Shown here piece after piece: positions 16,378 through 25,377 of a stretch of DNA of 64,000 bases. Under the pieces are notes generated by a model. The model was not told the DNA's origin. It made no database searches and saw only the letters and a list, made by a program, of their open reading frames with translations. How positions within the stretch are numbered: position 1 is the first letter of the stretch; each line of letters opens with the position of its first letter. The stretch is from contig NZ_JAABNT010000005.1 of the NCBI RefSeq assembly GCF_010667575.1, forward strand, positions 248,001 through 312,000, given 5' to 3'. Origin of the DNA: Sulfitobacter sediminilitoris (GTDB taxonomy: Bacteria; Pseudomonadota; Alphaproteobacteria; Rhodobacterales; Rhodobacteraceae). Position numbers and translations under genes: made by a program.

Positions 16378-17712
16378 ATGGCCAACCAGATCATCACCCG
16401 TTTTGCCCCTTCGCCCACGGGATACATTCACGTCGGTAACCTGCGCACGGCGCTGATGAATTACCTCATCGCGCGCAAGGCCGGGGGAACGTTCATCCTG
16501 CGGATCGACGACACTGATCCTGAGCGATCCAAAGAAGAATACGTCGACGGGATCAAGCAGGATCTGGAGTGGCTGGGACTGCATTGGGACCGGGTTGAGC
16601 GGCAGTCGGAGCGGCTGGATCGCTATCACGCGGCAGCCGACGAATTGCGCGCCAAGGGGCGGTTCTACGAGGCTTTCGAGACGCCAACCGAACTGGACCT
16701 GAAGCGCAAAAAGCAGCTGAACATGGGCAAGCCCCCGGTCTATGACCGTGCGGCGCTGAACCTGTCGGATGAAGAGAAAGACAAGCTGCGCGCAGAGCGA
16801 GGCGATGGTGTCTGGCGGTTCAAGCTGGATCAGGAGCGGATCGAGTGGGCCGACGGTATTCTGGGCGATATTTCGATTGATGCGGCCTCTGTTTCCGACC
16901 CGGTGCTGATCCGGGGTGACGGACAAATTCTGTACACGTTGGCAAGCGTGGTCGATGACACCGAGATGGGCGTGACGCATGTTGTGCGTGGCTCTGACCA
17001 CGTGACCAACACGGCGACGCAGATCCAGATCATGGCGGCGTTGGGCCATGATCATCCTTCTTTTGCGCACCATTCGCTGCTGACCGGCCCGCAGGGTGAG
17101 GCTTTGTCCAAGCGACTGGGCACGCTGGCGCTCCGGGATTTGCGTGAGCAGGGGGTGCAGCCTTATGCGCTGCTCAGCCTGATGGCGCGGCTGGGGTCCT
17201 CTGATCCGGTGGAACTGCGGACCGATATGGAAAGCCTGATCGAGGGGTTTGACATCAATCACTTCGGGTCGGCCCCGACGAAATTCGACGTCCGCGATCT
17301 GTTCCCGCTGACGGGTCGGTACTTGCAGACGCTATCATACACTGACGTGGCCGGGGATATCGCAGCGGTGGGTGTTCCAGAAGATCAGGCAGAGCTGTTC
17401 TGGGCGGTCACGCGCGAGAACATCGAGACGTTGCATGACCTCAAGGGTTGGTGGGCGATGTTCCGCGACGGGGCAGAGCCGGTCATCGAGGACGAAGACA
17501 AGGACTTCGTGGCCGAGGCCATGGGAATGCTGCCGGAGATGCCCTTTGACGACAGTACTTGGAGCACGTGGACGGCAGACGTCAAAGAGAAGACGGGCCG
17601 CAAGGGGCGCGGATTGTTCCGGCCGTTAAGGCTGGCGCTGACCGGGCAGGAAAGCGGGCCGGAGATGGCTGCGGTCATGCCGCTGTTGCAGGTCGTGAAG
17701 GCGCGGGGATGA
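16378..17712 (+). CDS. gltX: Glutamate-tRNA ligase
   Basis: Charges tRNA-Glu (and in many alphaproteobacteria also tRNA-Gln) with glutamate. The 444-residue class I synthetase has the HIGH-type motif PSPTGYIHVGN (11-21) and the KMSKS-type loop LSKRLG near 243, together with the conserved RIDDTDPERS and VVDDTEMGVTHVVRGSDH segments. The length is close to the shorter of the two GltX types commonly present in Rhodobacteraceae, so a second copy elsewhere is likely. A strong ribosome site (AGGAGA) precedes ATG 16378. The MATE gene follows after 42 bp in the same direction and might be co-transcribed. Confidence 0.96.
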   Translation: MANQIITRFAPSPTGYIHVGNLRTALMNYLIARKAGGTFILRIDDTDPERSKEEYVDGIKQDLEWLGLHWDRVERQSERLDRYHAAADELRAKGRFYEAFETPTELDLKRKKQLNMGKPPVYDRAALNLSDEEKDKLRAERGDGVWRFKLDQERIEWADGILGDISIDAASVSDPVLIRGDGQILYTLASVVDDTEMGVTHVVRGSDHVTNTATQIQIMAALGHDHPSFAHHSLLTGPQGEALSKRLGTLALRDLREQGVQPYALLSLMARLGSSDPVELRTDMESLIEGFDINHFGSAPTKFDVRDLFPLTGRYLQTLSYTDVAGDIAAVGVPEDQAELFWAVTRENIETLHDLKGWWAMFRDGAEPVIEDEDKDFVAEAMGMLPEMPFDDSTWSTWTADVKEKTGRKGRGLFRPLRLALTGQESGPEMAAVMPLLQVVKARG

Positions 17713-17754
17713 GACGCGCCACAGTCACCGGACCCCGCGACGCGAGGGGATGGG

Positions 17755-19146
17755 ATGGCTGAGGCGAAGTTTCTCAAGGGCAACCTTTTCACCCATGTCA
17801 CGGTGATGTCGCTGACCGCCTCGATCGGTCTGATGGCGGTTTTCGTCGTCGATTTCGTCGACATGATCTTCATCTCCATGCTGGGCAAATCTGAGCTTGC
17901 GGCGGCCATCGGCTATGCGGGCGCGATATTGTTCTTCACAACCTCCTTTGGCATCGGCCTTGGCATTGCGGCGGGTGCCTTGGTGGCGCGTGCGCTGGGC
18001 GCGGGGGACGAGGCGCTGGCGCGGGAGCGGACGACCCATGCGCTGACCTACGGGCTGATCTTTGCGACGGTATTTGCGACCGCGGTCTGGCTATCGCTTG
18101 ATGTTCTGGTGAGCCTTCTTGGCGCAAAAGGTGAGACCGCGGCGCTGGCGGTGCATTTTCTGCAGATCATCGTACCGTCAATGCCTTTTCTGATCCTTGG
18201 GATGATGGCGAGTGCCGTGCTGCGGGCGCATGGGGATGCGCGGCGCGCGATGATGGCAACGATTTCAGGTGGGGTAGTCAACGCCGTGCTGGACCCGATC
18301 CTGATCTTTGGGCTGGACCTTGAGCTGACCGGCGCGGCGATTGCCTCTGTCATAGCCCGTCTGGTGATTTGCGGCATGGCAGTCTGGCCCTTGATGGCCA
18401 TTTACGGCGGTATCAGCCGTCCGCGAATTGGCGGGATGTCGCGTGATCTGAGCCCCATACTGGCAATCGCATTTCCCGCCATCCTTGCGCAGATCGCGAC
18501 ACCTGTCGGCCAAGCCTATGTCACCCGTGAAATGGCCAGCTATGGCGAGGAAGCGGTGGCAGGCATGGCAATTGTCGGACGGCTTATTCCGGTGGCCTTT
18601 GGCGTGATCTTTGCGCTGTCAGGTGCAGTTGGGCCGATCATCGGGCAGAATTTCGGGGCGGGGGACATGGCACGCGTGCGGCGTGGTTTCAACGCGGCGG
18701 TGCTGTTCGTGGGGGTGGTGATCGTGCTTGTCTCGGCCATTTTGTTTGTGGCGCGGGGGGCTATTGCGGACCTGTTTGGCGCCTATGGTGTGACACGCGA
18801 CCTGATCTATCTGTTTTGCGGACCGCTGGCGCTGGCGTTCTTTTTCCCCGGCGTTCTGTTCGTGGCGAATGCGGCGTTCAATAATCTGGGCCAGCCGTTT
18901 CTATCCACCTTTACCAACTGGGGCCGCAACGCGGTTGCCCTGATCCCGCTGGTTTGGATCGGCTCTACCTTCTATGGCGCGCCCGGTGTGCTGATCGGGC
19001 AATCGCTGGCCGGGGTTGTCTTTGGCATCATTGCATGGGTCATGGCACTGCGCGTCATCGCGCGGGGTGGCAAGCCTGAGCATGCCAAGCAAGACCTCTT
19101 TGGCCGTGAAGGCCGTCTGATGGCCCTATTTCAGGCGCGCAGATAG
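17755..19146 (+). CDS. MATE family efflux transporter
   Basis: Inner-membrane multidrug and toxin exporter of the MATE (DinF/NorM) family, 463 residues. Twelve hydrophobic segments can be followed in two related halves; the N-terminal half begins LFTHVTVMSLTASIGL with the conserved VDFVDMIFISMLGKSELAA, and the second half has GAVGPIIGQNFGAGDM, the usual second-half signature. It should use a sodium or proton gradient; the substrate is unknown. It starts 42 bp after gltX. Its last 21 bases overlap the 3' end of the convergent cyclotransferase-like gene. Confidence 0.92.
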   Translation: MAEAKFLKGNLFTHVTVMSLTASIGLMAVFVVDFVDMIFISMLGKSELAAAIGYAGAILFFTTSFGIGLGIAAGALVARALGAGDEALARERTTHALTYGLIFATVFATAVWLSLDVLVSLLGAKGETAALAVHFLQIIVPSMPFLILGMMASAVLRAHGDARRAMMATISGGVVNAVLDPILIFGLDLELTGAAIASVIARLVICGMAVWPLMAIYGGISRPRIGGMSRDLSPILAIAFPAILAQIATPVGQAYVTREMASYGEEAVAGMAIVGRLIPVAFGVIFALSGAVGPIIGQNFGAGDMARVRRGFNAAVLFVGVVIVLVSAILFVARGAIADLFGAYGVTRDLIYLFCGPLALAFFFPGVLFVANAAFNNLGQPFLSTFTNWGRNAVALIPLVWIGSTFYGAPGVLIGQSLAGVVFGIIAWVMALRVIARGGKPEHAKQDLFGREGRLMALFQARR

Positions 19147-19680
19147 CCGCTTGAGGTGGTGGTCGACCAGCGCGGTTTCATCCGAGGTGAGCTTTTGATG
19201 GCGTGGATACCGAGGATCTTCACGGTCGTGCAGGATGGGCGTGTCCCAGCCATCCGTCGTATCAAAGAAACGCTGCACGCCGTCCTCTCCGAAAACGCGT
19301 AGGTAGCCTTGGACGACCACATCCAAGTAGCTGAGCAGGATCACGTGATCGCCATCGTCGCGCACATGTTCGGGCGGGATGGCGTAGTGTTCAACTTCGG
19401 GGGCTGGATCAATCGGATGATGAACGGACCCGCCTGATGACAGTCTTGCATAGCCTGCCTCGCGCAGATCAAGCGCTGCCCAATCGGCATCTGGCACAGC
19501 GGCGATAAGCCCCTCAATGGTGCTGTGGCCGTCCATGTGCACGGTCAAAAACACCGTCTCGCGCCCCTCGGTACGGACCCACGCCCGCCGCCAGCCGCGC
19601 AAATGCGCCGGGTGCGTTTTGTCGTAGATATGGGTGTCGGTATTCACAAGGCTGCCGTAGCCAAAGAAGTAGGGTGTCAT
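19126..19680 (-). CDS. Gamma-glutamylcyclotransferase-like (AIG2/BtrG fold) protein
   Basis: A 184-residue protein starting MTPYFFGYGSLVNTDTH, with the YGSL loop diagnostic of the GGCT/AIG2 fold. The following HLRGWRRAW and the segment AALDLREAGYARL, which contains the Glu/Asp-rich helix where the catalytic acid normally sits, support the assignment. The C-terminal part (QGYLRVFGEDG onward) is specific to an uncharacterised Rhodobacteraceae subfamily. It is likely a cytoplasmic acyl-transfer or cyclotransferase enzyme; the substrate is unknown. It overlaps the end of the convergent MATE gene by 21 bases. Confidence 0.78.
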   Translation of the reverse strand: MTPYFFGYGSLVNTDTHIYDKTHPAHLRGWRRAWVRTEGRETVFLTVHMDGHSTIEGLIAAVPDADWAALDLREAGYARLSSGGSVHHPIDPAPEVEHYAIPPEHVRDDGDHVILLSYLDVVVQGYLRVFGEDGVQRFFDTTDGWDTPILHDREDPRYPRHQKLTSDETALVDHHLKRLSARLK

Positions 19681-19787
19681 GTTGCCTGGTTCTGATGTGC
19701 ACTCTGCTGTTAGAAAGCATTCTTCGGCTCCGGGTACAAGCGCGCTTGACGCAAGGCGTCTGCAGGGCCTACCAAGGCACCCAGATC

Positions 19788-19936
19788 ATGGGAGAATCGG
19801 CCTAGCCGATGCCGAAGGAGCAACCGCCCCGGAAACTCTCAGGCCCAAGGACCGTGATCTGCGACGACACTCTGGAGAGTGGTGCGCGACGCACCCGCCG
19901 AAGGGATAACGATCTCAGGCGAAAGGACAGAGGGGG
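19788..19936 (+). promoter_or_regulatory. Tandem glycine riboswitch controlling gcvTHP
   Basis: Two consecutive glycine aptamers precede gcvT. Aptamer 1 (about 19788-19856) has GGGAGAAT, GCCGAAGGAGCAA and the core AAACTCTCAGGCCCAAGGAC. Aptamer 2 (about 19867-19936) has ACTCTGGAGAGTG, GCCGAAGGGATAAC and ATCTCAGGCGAAAGGACAGA. These are the invariant parts of the gcvT-type glycine riboswitch. About 83 bp remain before the gcvT start, where the expression platform should lie. No obvious T-tract terminator is seen there, so control at translation initiation is plausible. By family precedent, glycine binding would switch the glycine cleavage genes on. Confidence 0.95.
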
Positions 19937-20019
19937 CATCTTGGGCCGCAGTGGTGCGGCGCAACGGTGCCGGTCTGAACCCATCGCGGGAACCGGTTTG
20001 AAGGGGAGAACCGTACCGG

Positions 20020-21144
20020 ATGGCAGAACTGAAACGCACACCGCTTTACGACCTGCACGTGGAATTGGGGGCCAAGATGGTGCCTTTCGCCGGCTATGAG
20101 ATGCCGGTGCAGTATCCCCTTGGCGTCATGAAAGAGCACCTGCATACCCGAGAGGACGCCGGTCTTTTTGACGTCAGCCACATGGGGCAGGTGATCGTGT
20201 CGGGCAGCTCTTGGGAGCAGGTTGCCACCGCGTTTGAGCGGCTGGTGCCGATGGATGTGCTGGGGCTGGAAGACAGGCGGCAGCGCTACGGGTTCTTTAC
20301 AAACGATTCAGGTGGGATCGAGGATGATCTGATGTTTGCGCGGAAGGGCGACGATTTGTTCGTCGTGGTAAACGCTGCCTGCAAGGATGCAGATATTGCA
20401 CGGATGAAAGCCGCGCTTGAGCCAGAGGTCACGGTGATGTCAGTAACGGACCGCGCGTTGATCGCGGTTCAGGGGCCGGGCGCGGAAGCGGCTGTCTCGG
20501 CGCTGGATGCGCGTGCGGCGGAAATGACGTTCATGGATGTTGCTGATCTGGAACTGGGCGGGATCGCCGTTTGGGCATCGCGGTCAGGCTACACCGGCGA
20601 AGACGGATATGAAATTTCCGTGCCAGCGGCGCAAGCCGAAGCGCTGACGCGGGCGCTTTTGGCGCAGGATGATGTGGAGGCGATTGGCCTTGGCGCACGG
20701 GATTCGCTGCGGCTTGAAGCGGGGTTGTGCCTTTATGGGCATGACATTGATAGCGACACCAATCCGGTTGAGGCTGCGCTGACCTGGGCCATTCAGAAGG
20801 TGCGTCGCGCGGGGGGCGATCGGGCAGGCGGATTTCCCGGTGCCGACGTGGTGATGGCCGCACTTCAGGACGGCGTGACGCGCAAGCGGGTCGGCCTGCT
20901 GCCGGAAGGGCGTGCGCCGATGCGGGAAGGCGTTGTGATTTTCGATGCGCCTGAGGGCGGCAACGAAATTGGTGTTGTGACATCAGGGGGTTTCGGCCCA
21001 ACTGTCGGCGGGCCGGTGGCGATGGGCTACGTCGCGACGGCGCACAGCAAGATTGGAACACCGCTTTGGGGTGAAGTGCGCGGCAAGCGTCTGCCCCTGA
21101 GCGTGGCAAAGCTGCCCTTTGTGGCGGCAAACTTTAAACGATAA
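20020..21144 (+). CDS. gcvT: Glycine cleavage system T protein (aminomethyltransferase)
   Basis: Transfers the methylene group from aminomethyl-lipoyl-H protein to tetrahydrofolate, releasing ammonia. The 374-residue protein begins LKRTPLYDLHVELGAKMVPFAGYEMPVQY, the conserved GcvT start, followed by DVSHMGQ, and has SRSGYTGEDGYEISVPA in the folate-binding region and a C-terminal barrel domain ending SVAKLPFVAANFKR. Length is normal. It is the first gene of the gcvT-gcvH-gcvP operon, directly downstream of the tandem glycine riboswitch, and starts at an ATG preceded by GGGGAGAA. Confidence 0.97.
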   Translation: MAELKRTPLYDLHVELGAKMVPFAGYEMPVQYPLGVMKEHLHTREDAGLFDVSHMGQVIVSGSSWEQVATAFERLVPMDVLGLEDRRQRYGFFTNDSGGIEDDLMFARKGDDLFVVVNAACKDADIARMKAALEPEVTVMSVTDRALIAVQGPGAEAAVSALDARAAEMTFMDVADLELGGIAVWASRSGYTGEDGYEISVPAAQAEALTRALLAQDDVEAIGLGARDSLRLEAGLCLYGHDIDSDTNPVEAALTWAIQKVRRAGGDRAGGFPGADVVMAALQDGVTRKRVGLLPEGRAPMREGVVIFDAPEGGNEIGVVTSGGFGPTVGGPVAMGYVATAHSKIGTPLWGEVRGKRLPLSVAKLPFVAANFKR

Positions 21145-21163
21145 CCAACGGGGAAAGACCAAG

Positions 21164-21523
21164 ATGAAATTTACCGAAGAGCACGAATGGCTGCGCGAGG
21201 AAGACGGCGAAATGGTGGTGGGCATCACCATTCATGCGGCGGAACAGCTGGGCGACGTGGTGTTCGTGGAACTGCCGGACGAGGGCACCACGGTCAGCAA
21301 GGACGACGAGGTCGTCGTGATTGAATCCGTCAAGGCCGCATCGGACATTCTGGCCCCTGTTGACGGTGAGATCACCGAAGTAAACAGCGCGCTGGCCGAC
21401 AATCCCGGCATGGTGAACGAAGACCCGCAAGGCGATGCATGGTTTTTCAAGATGAAGATCAGCGATCCAAGCCAGATGGACGAGTTCATGGATGAAGCGG
21501 GCTATCAGAAATTTATCGGATAG
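21164..21523 (+). CDS. gcvH: Glycine cleavage system H protein
   Basis: Lipoyl-carrying shuttle between the P, T and L proteins. The 119-residue protein has MKFTEEHEWL at the N-terminus and the lipoylation site ESVKAAS at 54-60 (Lys57), flanked by the usual beta strands. The frame is open upstream to 21119, but ATG 21164 is chosen because it gives the canonical N-terminus. Only 19 bp separate it from gcvT and about 60 bp from gcvP, so the three genes form one operon under glycine control. Confidence 0.97.
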   Translation: MKFTEEHEWLREEDGEMVVGITIHAAEQLGDVVFVELPDEGTTVSKDDEVVVIESVKAASDILAPVDGEITEVNSALADNPGMVNEDPQGDAWFFKMKISDPSQMDEFMDEAGYQKFIG

Positions 21524-21585
21524 CGCCAGTTCCCCGTCAGAGCCTCCGGCGGGGATATGACTGATCAAAAAGAATGGGACATGTG

Positions 21586-24432
21586 ATGACCTTCAAGCCG
21601 ACCGAATACCTACCCTATGACTTCGCCAACCGCCGTCACATCGGACCGTCTCCGGCAGAGATGTCGGACATGCTCAAGGTGGTTGGAGCGAAATCGCTCG
21701 CCGACCTGATCGCCGATACGGTGCCCAAAGGCATCCGCATGGAAGGTGAGCTTGATTTTGGAAAGCCGATGAGCGAGCGCGAAGTGCTGGAGCACATGCG
21801 CATCACCGCGTCCAAGAACAAGGTGCTGACGAGCCTGATCGGGCAGGGGTATCACGGAACGGTCACACCGCCCGCGATCCAGCGGAACATTCTTGAGAAC
21901 CCGGCGTGGTACACGGCCTACACGCCTTATCAGCCCGAGATCAGTCAGGGGCGGCTCGAAGCATTGCTGAATTTCCAGACGATGGTGTCGGACCTCACGG
22001 GCCTTGAGGTTGCCAATGCGTCTTTGCTGGACGAGGCGACGGCCTGCGCCGAGGCCATGACCATGGCGCAGCGCGTTTCAAAGTCGAAGGTCACCGCTTT
22101 CTTTGTCGATCAGGATTGCCATCCTCAGAACATCGCAGTGATGAAAACCCGGGCGGCACCGCTGGGGATCGAGGTCATCGTCGGTGATCCCAACGATATG
22201 GAGGCCAACAAGGTCTTTGGTGCGATTTTTCAGTATCCGGGCACCTATGGGCATGTGCGTGACTTCACGCCGCTGATTGCTGCGCTGCACGAACACAAGG
22301 GCATCGCGATCATGTCTGCCGATCCGCTGGCGCTGACCCTGCTGAAAGAACCCGGCGAAATGGGTGCGGATATCGCCGTCGGATCGACGCAGCGGTTTGG
22401 CGTGCCCGAAGGATATGGCGGTCCGCATGCGGCCTACATGGCATGCAAGGATGCCTACAAACGGGCGATGCCGGGGCGGATTGTCGGCGTGTCGATCGAT
22501 GCGCACGGGAACCGCGCCTATCGGCTTAGCCTGCAGACAAGAGAGCAGCATATCCGGCGGGAAAAGGCGACGTCGAACGTTTGCACCGCGCAGGCGCTGC
22601 TGGCGGTGATGGCGTCGATGTACGCGGTGTTCCACGGGCCAGAGGGGCTCAAGGCCATTGCGCAGCGCATCCACCGCAAGACCGTTCGGCTGGCCGAAGG
22701 GCTGAAGCAGGCGGGCTTTGACGTGCGCCCGGCGACCTATTTTGACACGATCACGGTCGAGGTCGGGCCGCTGCAATCAGCGGTGATGAAGTCCGCAGTT
22801 GAGGAAGGCGTCAACCTGCGCCGCGTCGGCGACACGAAGGTGGGCATCACGCTGGACGAGCGAAGCAAGCCGGCAACCATCGAAGCCGTCTGGCGCGCCT
22901 TCGGGATCGAGCGGAAAGACAAGGATTACACTCCGCATTACCACATGCCGGAAAAAATGATCCGCACAAGCGCCTATCTGACCCATCCCATTTTCCACAT
23001 GAACCGGGCCGAGACCGAGATGATGCGTTACATGCGCCGTCTTGCGGACCGCGATCTGGCGCTCGACCGGGCGATGATCCCGCTGGGGTCCTGTACGATG
23101 AAGCTGAATTCGGCCGCTGAAATGATGCCGGTAAGCTGGCGGGAATTCTCCCTGATCCATCCTTTCGTGCCTGACGATCAGGCGGAAGGATACCGCGAGA
23201 TGATTGACGATCTGTCGGCAAAACTGTGCGATATCACCGGCTATGACGCGATTTCCATGCAACCCAATTCCGGGGCGCAGGGCGAATACGCGGGCCTTCT
23301 TTCTATCGCGGGCTACCACCGGGCCAATGGGGAAGATCACCGCAATATCTGTCTGATCCCCATGTCGGCGCATGGTACAAACCCCGCCAGCGCGCATATG
23401 GTGGGCTGGGATGTCGTAGTGGTGAAATCGGCAGACAATGGAGACATCGATCTAGATGACTTCCGCACCAAAGCCGAAGCGGCGGGTGAGAACCTGGCAG
23501 GTTGCATGATCACCTATCCCTCCACGCATGGTGTGTTTGAAGAGACGGTGACCGAGGTTACGAAGATTACCCATCAGTTTGGCGGGCAGGTGTATATCGA
23601 CGGTGCCAATATGAACGCGATGGTGGGCATCAGCCGTCCCGGTGATCTGGGTGGGGATGTGAGCCACCTGAACCTGCACAAGACGTTCTGCATCCCGCAT
23701 GGCGGCGGCGGACCCGGCATGGGGCCTATCGGGGTGAAGGAACACCTCATCCCGCATCTGCCCGGACATCCGAACGCGGGCGGCGATGCCGTATCTGCTG
23801 CACCTTATGGGTCGCCGTCCTTGCTGCCAATTTCCTGGGCCTATTGCCTGATGATGGGCGGAGAAGGTCTGACCCAGGCAACGCGGGTGGCGATCCTGAA
23901 TGCCAACTACATCGCAAAGCGGCTCGAGGGGGCCTACAACGTGCTCTACAAGGGGCCGACAGGCCGGGTGGCGCATGAGTGCATCATTGATGTCCGGCCC
24001 TTTGAAGAGAGTGCGGGTGTGACGGTTGAGGATGTGGCCAAGCGGCTGATCGATTGCGGTTTTCATGCGCCGACGATGTCCTGGCCGGTGGCTGGCACGC
24101 TGATGGTTGAGCCTACGGAGAGTGAAACAAAGGCAGAGCTTGATCGGTTCTGTGACGCGATGCTGGCGATCCGTGAAGAGATCGACGCGATTGCCAAAGG
24201 CGAGATGGACCGCGAGAACAATCCGCTAAAGAATGCGCCGCACACGGTTGAGGATCTGGTGCTTCAGTGGGGGGAACGGCCCTATACCCGCGAGCAGGGC
24301 TGTTTTCCTCCGGGGGCCTTCCGGGTGGACAAGTACTGGCCGCCGGTGAACCGCGTGGACAATGTTTTCGGGGACCGGAATTTGGTTTGCACCTGTCCGC
24401 CGTTGGAGGACTATGCGGAGGCAGCGGAATAA
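21586..24432 (+). CDS. gcvP: Glycine dehydrogenase (decarboxylating), P protein
   Basis: Pyridoxal-phosphate enzyme that decarboxylates glycine and passes the aminomethyl group to the H protein. The 948-residue single-chain type has two homologous halves. The PLP lysine is in [20 protein letters not shown] (near residue 699) of the C-terminal half; [17 protein letters not shown] opens the same half. An ATG at 21574 would add four residues; the start [13 protein letters not shown] is preferred as the usual family opening. Third gene of the riboswitch-controlled operon. The L protein gene is not here, as expected, because it is shared with other complexes. Confidence 0.96.
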   Translation: MTFKPTEYLPYDFANRRHIGPSPAEMSDMLKVVGAKSLADLIADTVPKGIRMEGELDFGKPMSEREVLEHMRITASKNKVLTSLIGQGYHGTVTPPAIQRNILENPAWYTAYTPYQPEISQGRLEALLNFQTMVSDLTGLEVANASLLDEATACAEAMTMAQRVSKSKVTAFFVDQDCHPQNIAVMKTRAAPLGIEVIVGDPNDMEANKVFGAIFQYPGTYGHVRDFTPLIAALHEHKGIAIMSADPLALTLLKEPGEMGADIAVGSTQRFGVPEGYGGPHAAYMACKDAYKRAMPGRIVGVSIDAHGNRAYRLSLQTREQHIRREKATSNVCTAQALLAVMASMYAVFHGPEGLKAIAQRIHRKTVRLAEGLKQAGFDVRPATYFDTITVEVGPLQSAVMKSAVEEGVNLRRVGDTKVGITLDERSKPATIEAVWRAFGIERKDKDYTPHYHMPEKMIRTSAYLTHPIFHMNRAETEMMRYMRRLADRDLALDRAMIPLGSCTMKLNSAAEMMPVSWREFSLIHPFVPDDQAEGYREMIDDLSAKLCDITGYDAISMQPNSGAQGEYAGLLSIAGYHRANGEDHRNICLIPMSAHGTNPASAHMVGWDVVVVKSADNGDIDLDDFRTKAEAAGENLAGCMITYPSTHGVFEETVTEVTKITHQFGGQVYIDGANMNAMVGISRPGDLGGDVSHLNLHKTFCIPHGGGGPGMGPIGVKEHLIPHLPGHPNAGGDAVSAAPYGSPSLLPISWAYCLMMGGEGLTQATRVAILNANYIAKRLEGAYNVLYKGPTGRVAHECIIDVRPFEESAGVTVEDVAKRLIDCGFHAPTMSWPVAGTLMVEPTESETKAELDRFCDAMLAIREEIDAIAKGEMDRENNPLKNAPHTVEDLVLQWGERPYTREQGCFPPGAFRVDKYWPPVNRVDNVFGDRNLVCTCPPLEDYAEAAE

Positions 24433-24472
24433 ACCAGCGCAGTTTGCCGGCTTGCATTCCATTGGGGGTTAT

Positions 24473-25363
24473 TCAGGTGGGCGCACTGCCCGCCGCCCCC
24501 TGACCCATGAGAAACCCGAACACCTTTGCCAGCCGGTTCCATGTTGTCCGGTCCGGGGCGACCAGCAGATGTCCCTCGTGCCGGGCGGCTGAATAGGGGC
24601 CACCGTCGAGCATTTCGACATGACATCCCGCCTGTTCGCAGATCAGTGCGCCAGCCGCGTGATCCCATGGGTGCAGAGAGGCGGTCATCAGGAAGTCTGT
24701 ATAGCCCTGTGCGATCATCCGGTATTCGTGCGCTGAACACCGCAGCGGGTGGGTGCGTTTGAAGCTGGGAAGCACGGTGGCGATTTCGGCCTGTCTTGCC
24801 TTGCTGAACATATGGAGTGGAACAAAGCCGGAGAGGGCTTCAATGGGTTTGCCCATGGCCGCCTTGAGGGGGCGGGACGTGCCGTTGGCGCGTTCCAAAA
24901 CCGCCGGGTTTTCATCATCTGCCACGGCCCAGTCATCGGCGATGGGATCATAGATCAGGCCAAAGGCGGGGCGCCCGAACTGCGTGACGGCAAGGATCAC
25001 GCCAAAGACGGCTACCCCATGGGTGAAATTCCACGTGCCATCGATGGGGTCGAAGATGAAGGCAAGCGGCGCATCCGCGATCTGGTCGAGCAGGGCGGGA
25101 TCGCTGGCAACGGCCTCTTCGCCGATGATCAGCGCAGAGGGGAAGGCTATCTGAAGCGCACGTGTGATCATTGCCTCAGCCGCAAGGTCAGCGGTCGTGA
25201 CCAGATCATCGGCGTGTGATTTCGTGCGCACGTCACTGGCCGCAAGGCTGCGGAAGCGCGGCAGGATCTCGGTCCGGGCGGCGCGGCGGATGATGTTGAG
25301 GATATGCTGCTGCTGCGCAGGGGTGACCGGAGCGGGGAGCGTGGCGGGAAGGGTCTCGGACAT
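24473..25363 (-). CDS. Inositol monophosphatase family phosphatase
   Basis: Mg2+-dependent sugar- or nucleotide-phosphatase of the IMPase/FBPase/CysQ superfamily, 296 residues. The metal-binding motifs are present: IIGEE (79-83), DPIDGTWNF (105-113) and HPWDHAAGALICEQAGC near the C-terminus. The subfamily resembles histidinol-phosphatase or inositol-1-phosphatase proteins of Rhodobacteraceae; which phosphate is the substrate cannot be decided from the sequence. It lies 14 bp downstream of the large permease gene on the same strand, so read-through from the ABC operon is possible. Convergent with gcvP. Confidence 0.85.
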   Translation of the reverse strand: MSETLPATLPAPVTPAQQQHILNIIRRAARTEILPRFRSLAASDVRTKSHADDLVTTADLAAEAMITRALQIAFPSALIIGEEAVASDPALLDQIADAPLAFIFDPIDGTWNFTHGVAVFGVILAVTQFGRPAFGLIYDPIADDWAVADDENPAVLERANGTSRPLKAAMGKPIEALSGFVPLHMFSKARQAEIATVLPSFKRTHPLRCSAHEYRMIAQGYTDFLMTASLHPWDHAAGALICEQAGCHVEMLDGGPYSAARHEGHLLVAPDRTTWNRLAKVFGFLMGQGAAGSAPT

Positions 25364-25377
25364 GGGGCCTCTCAGCT

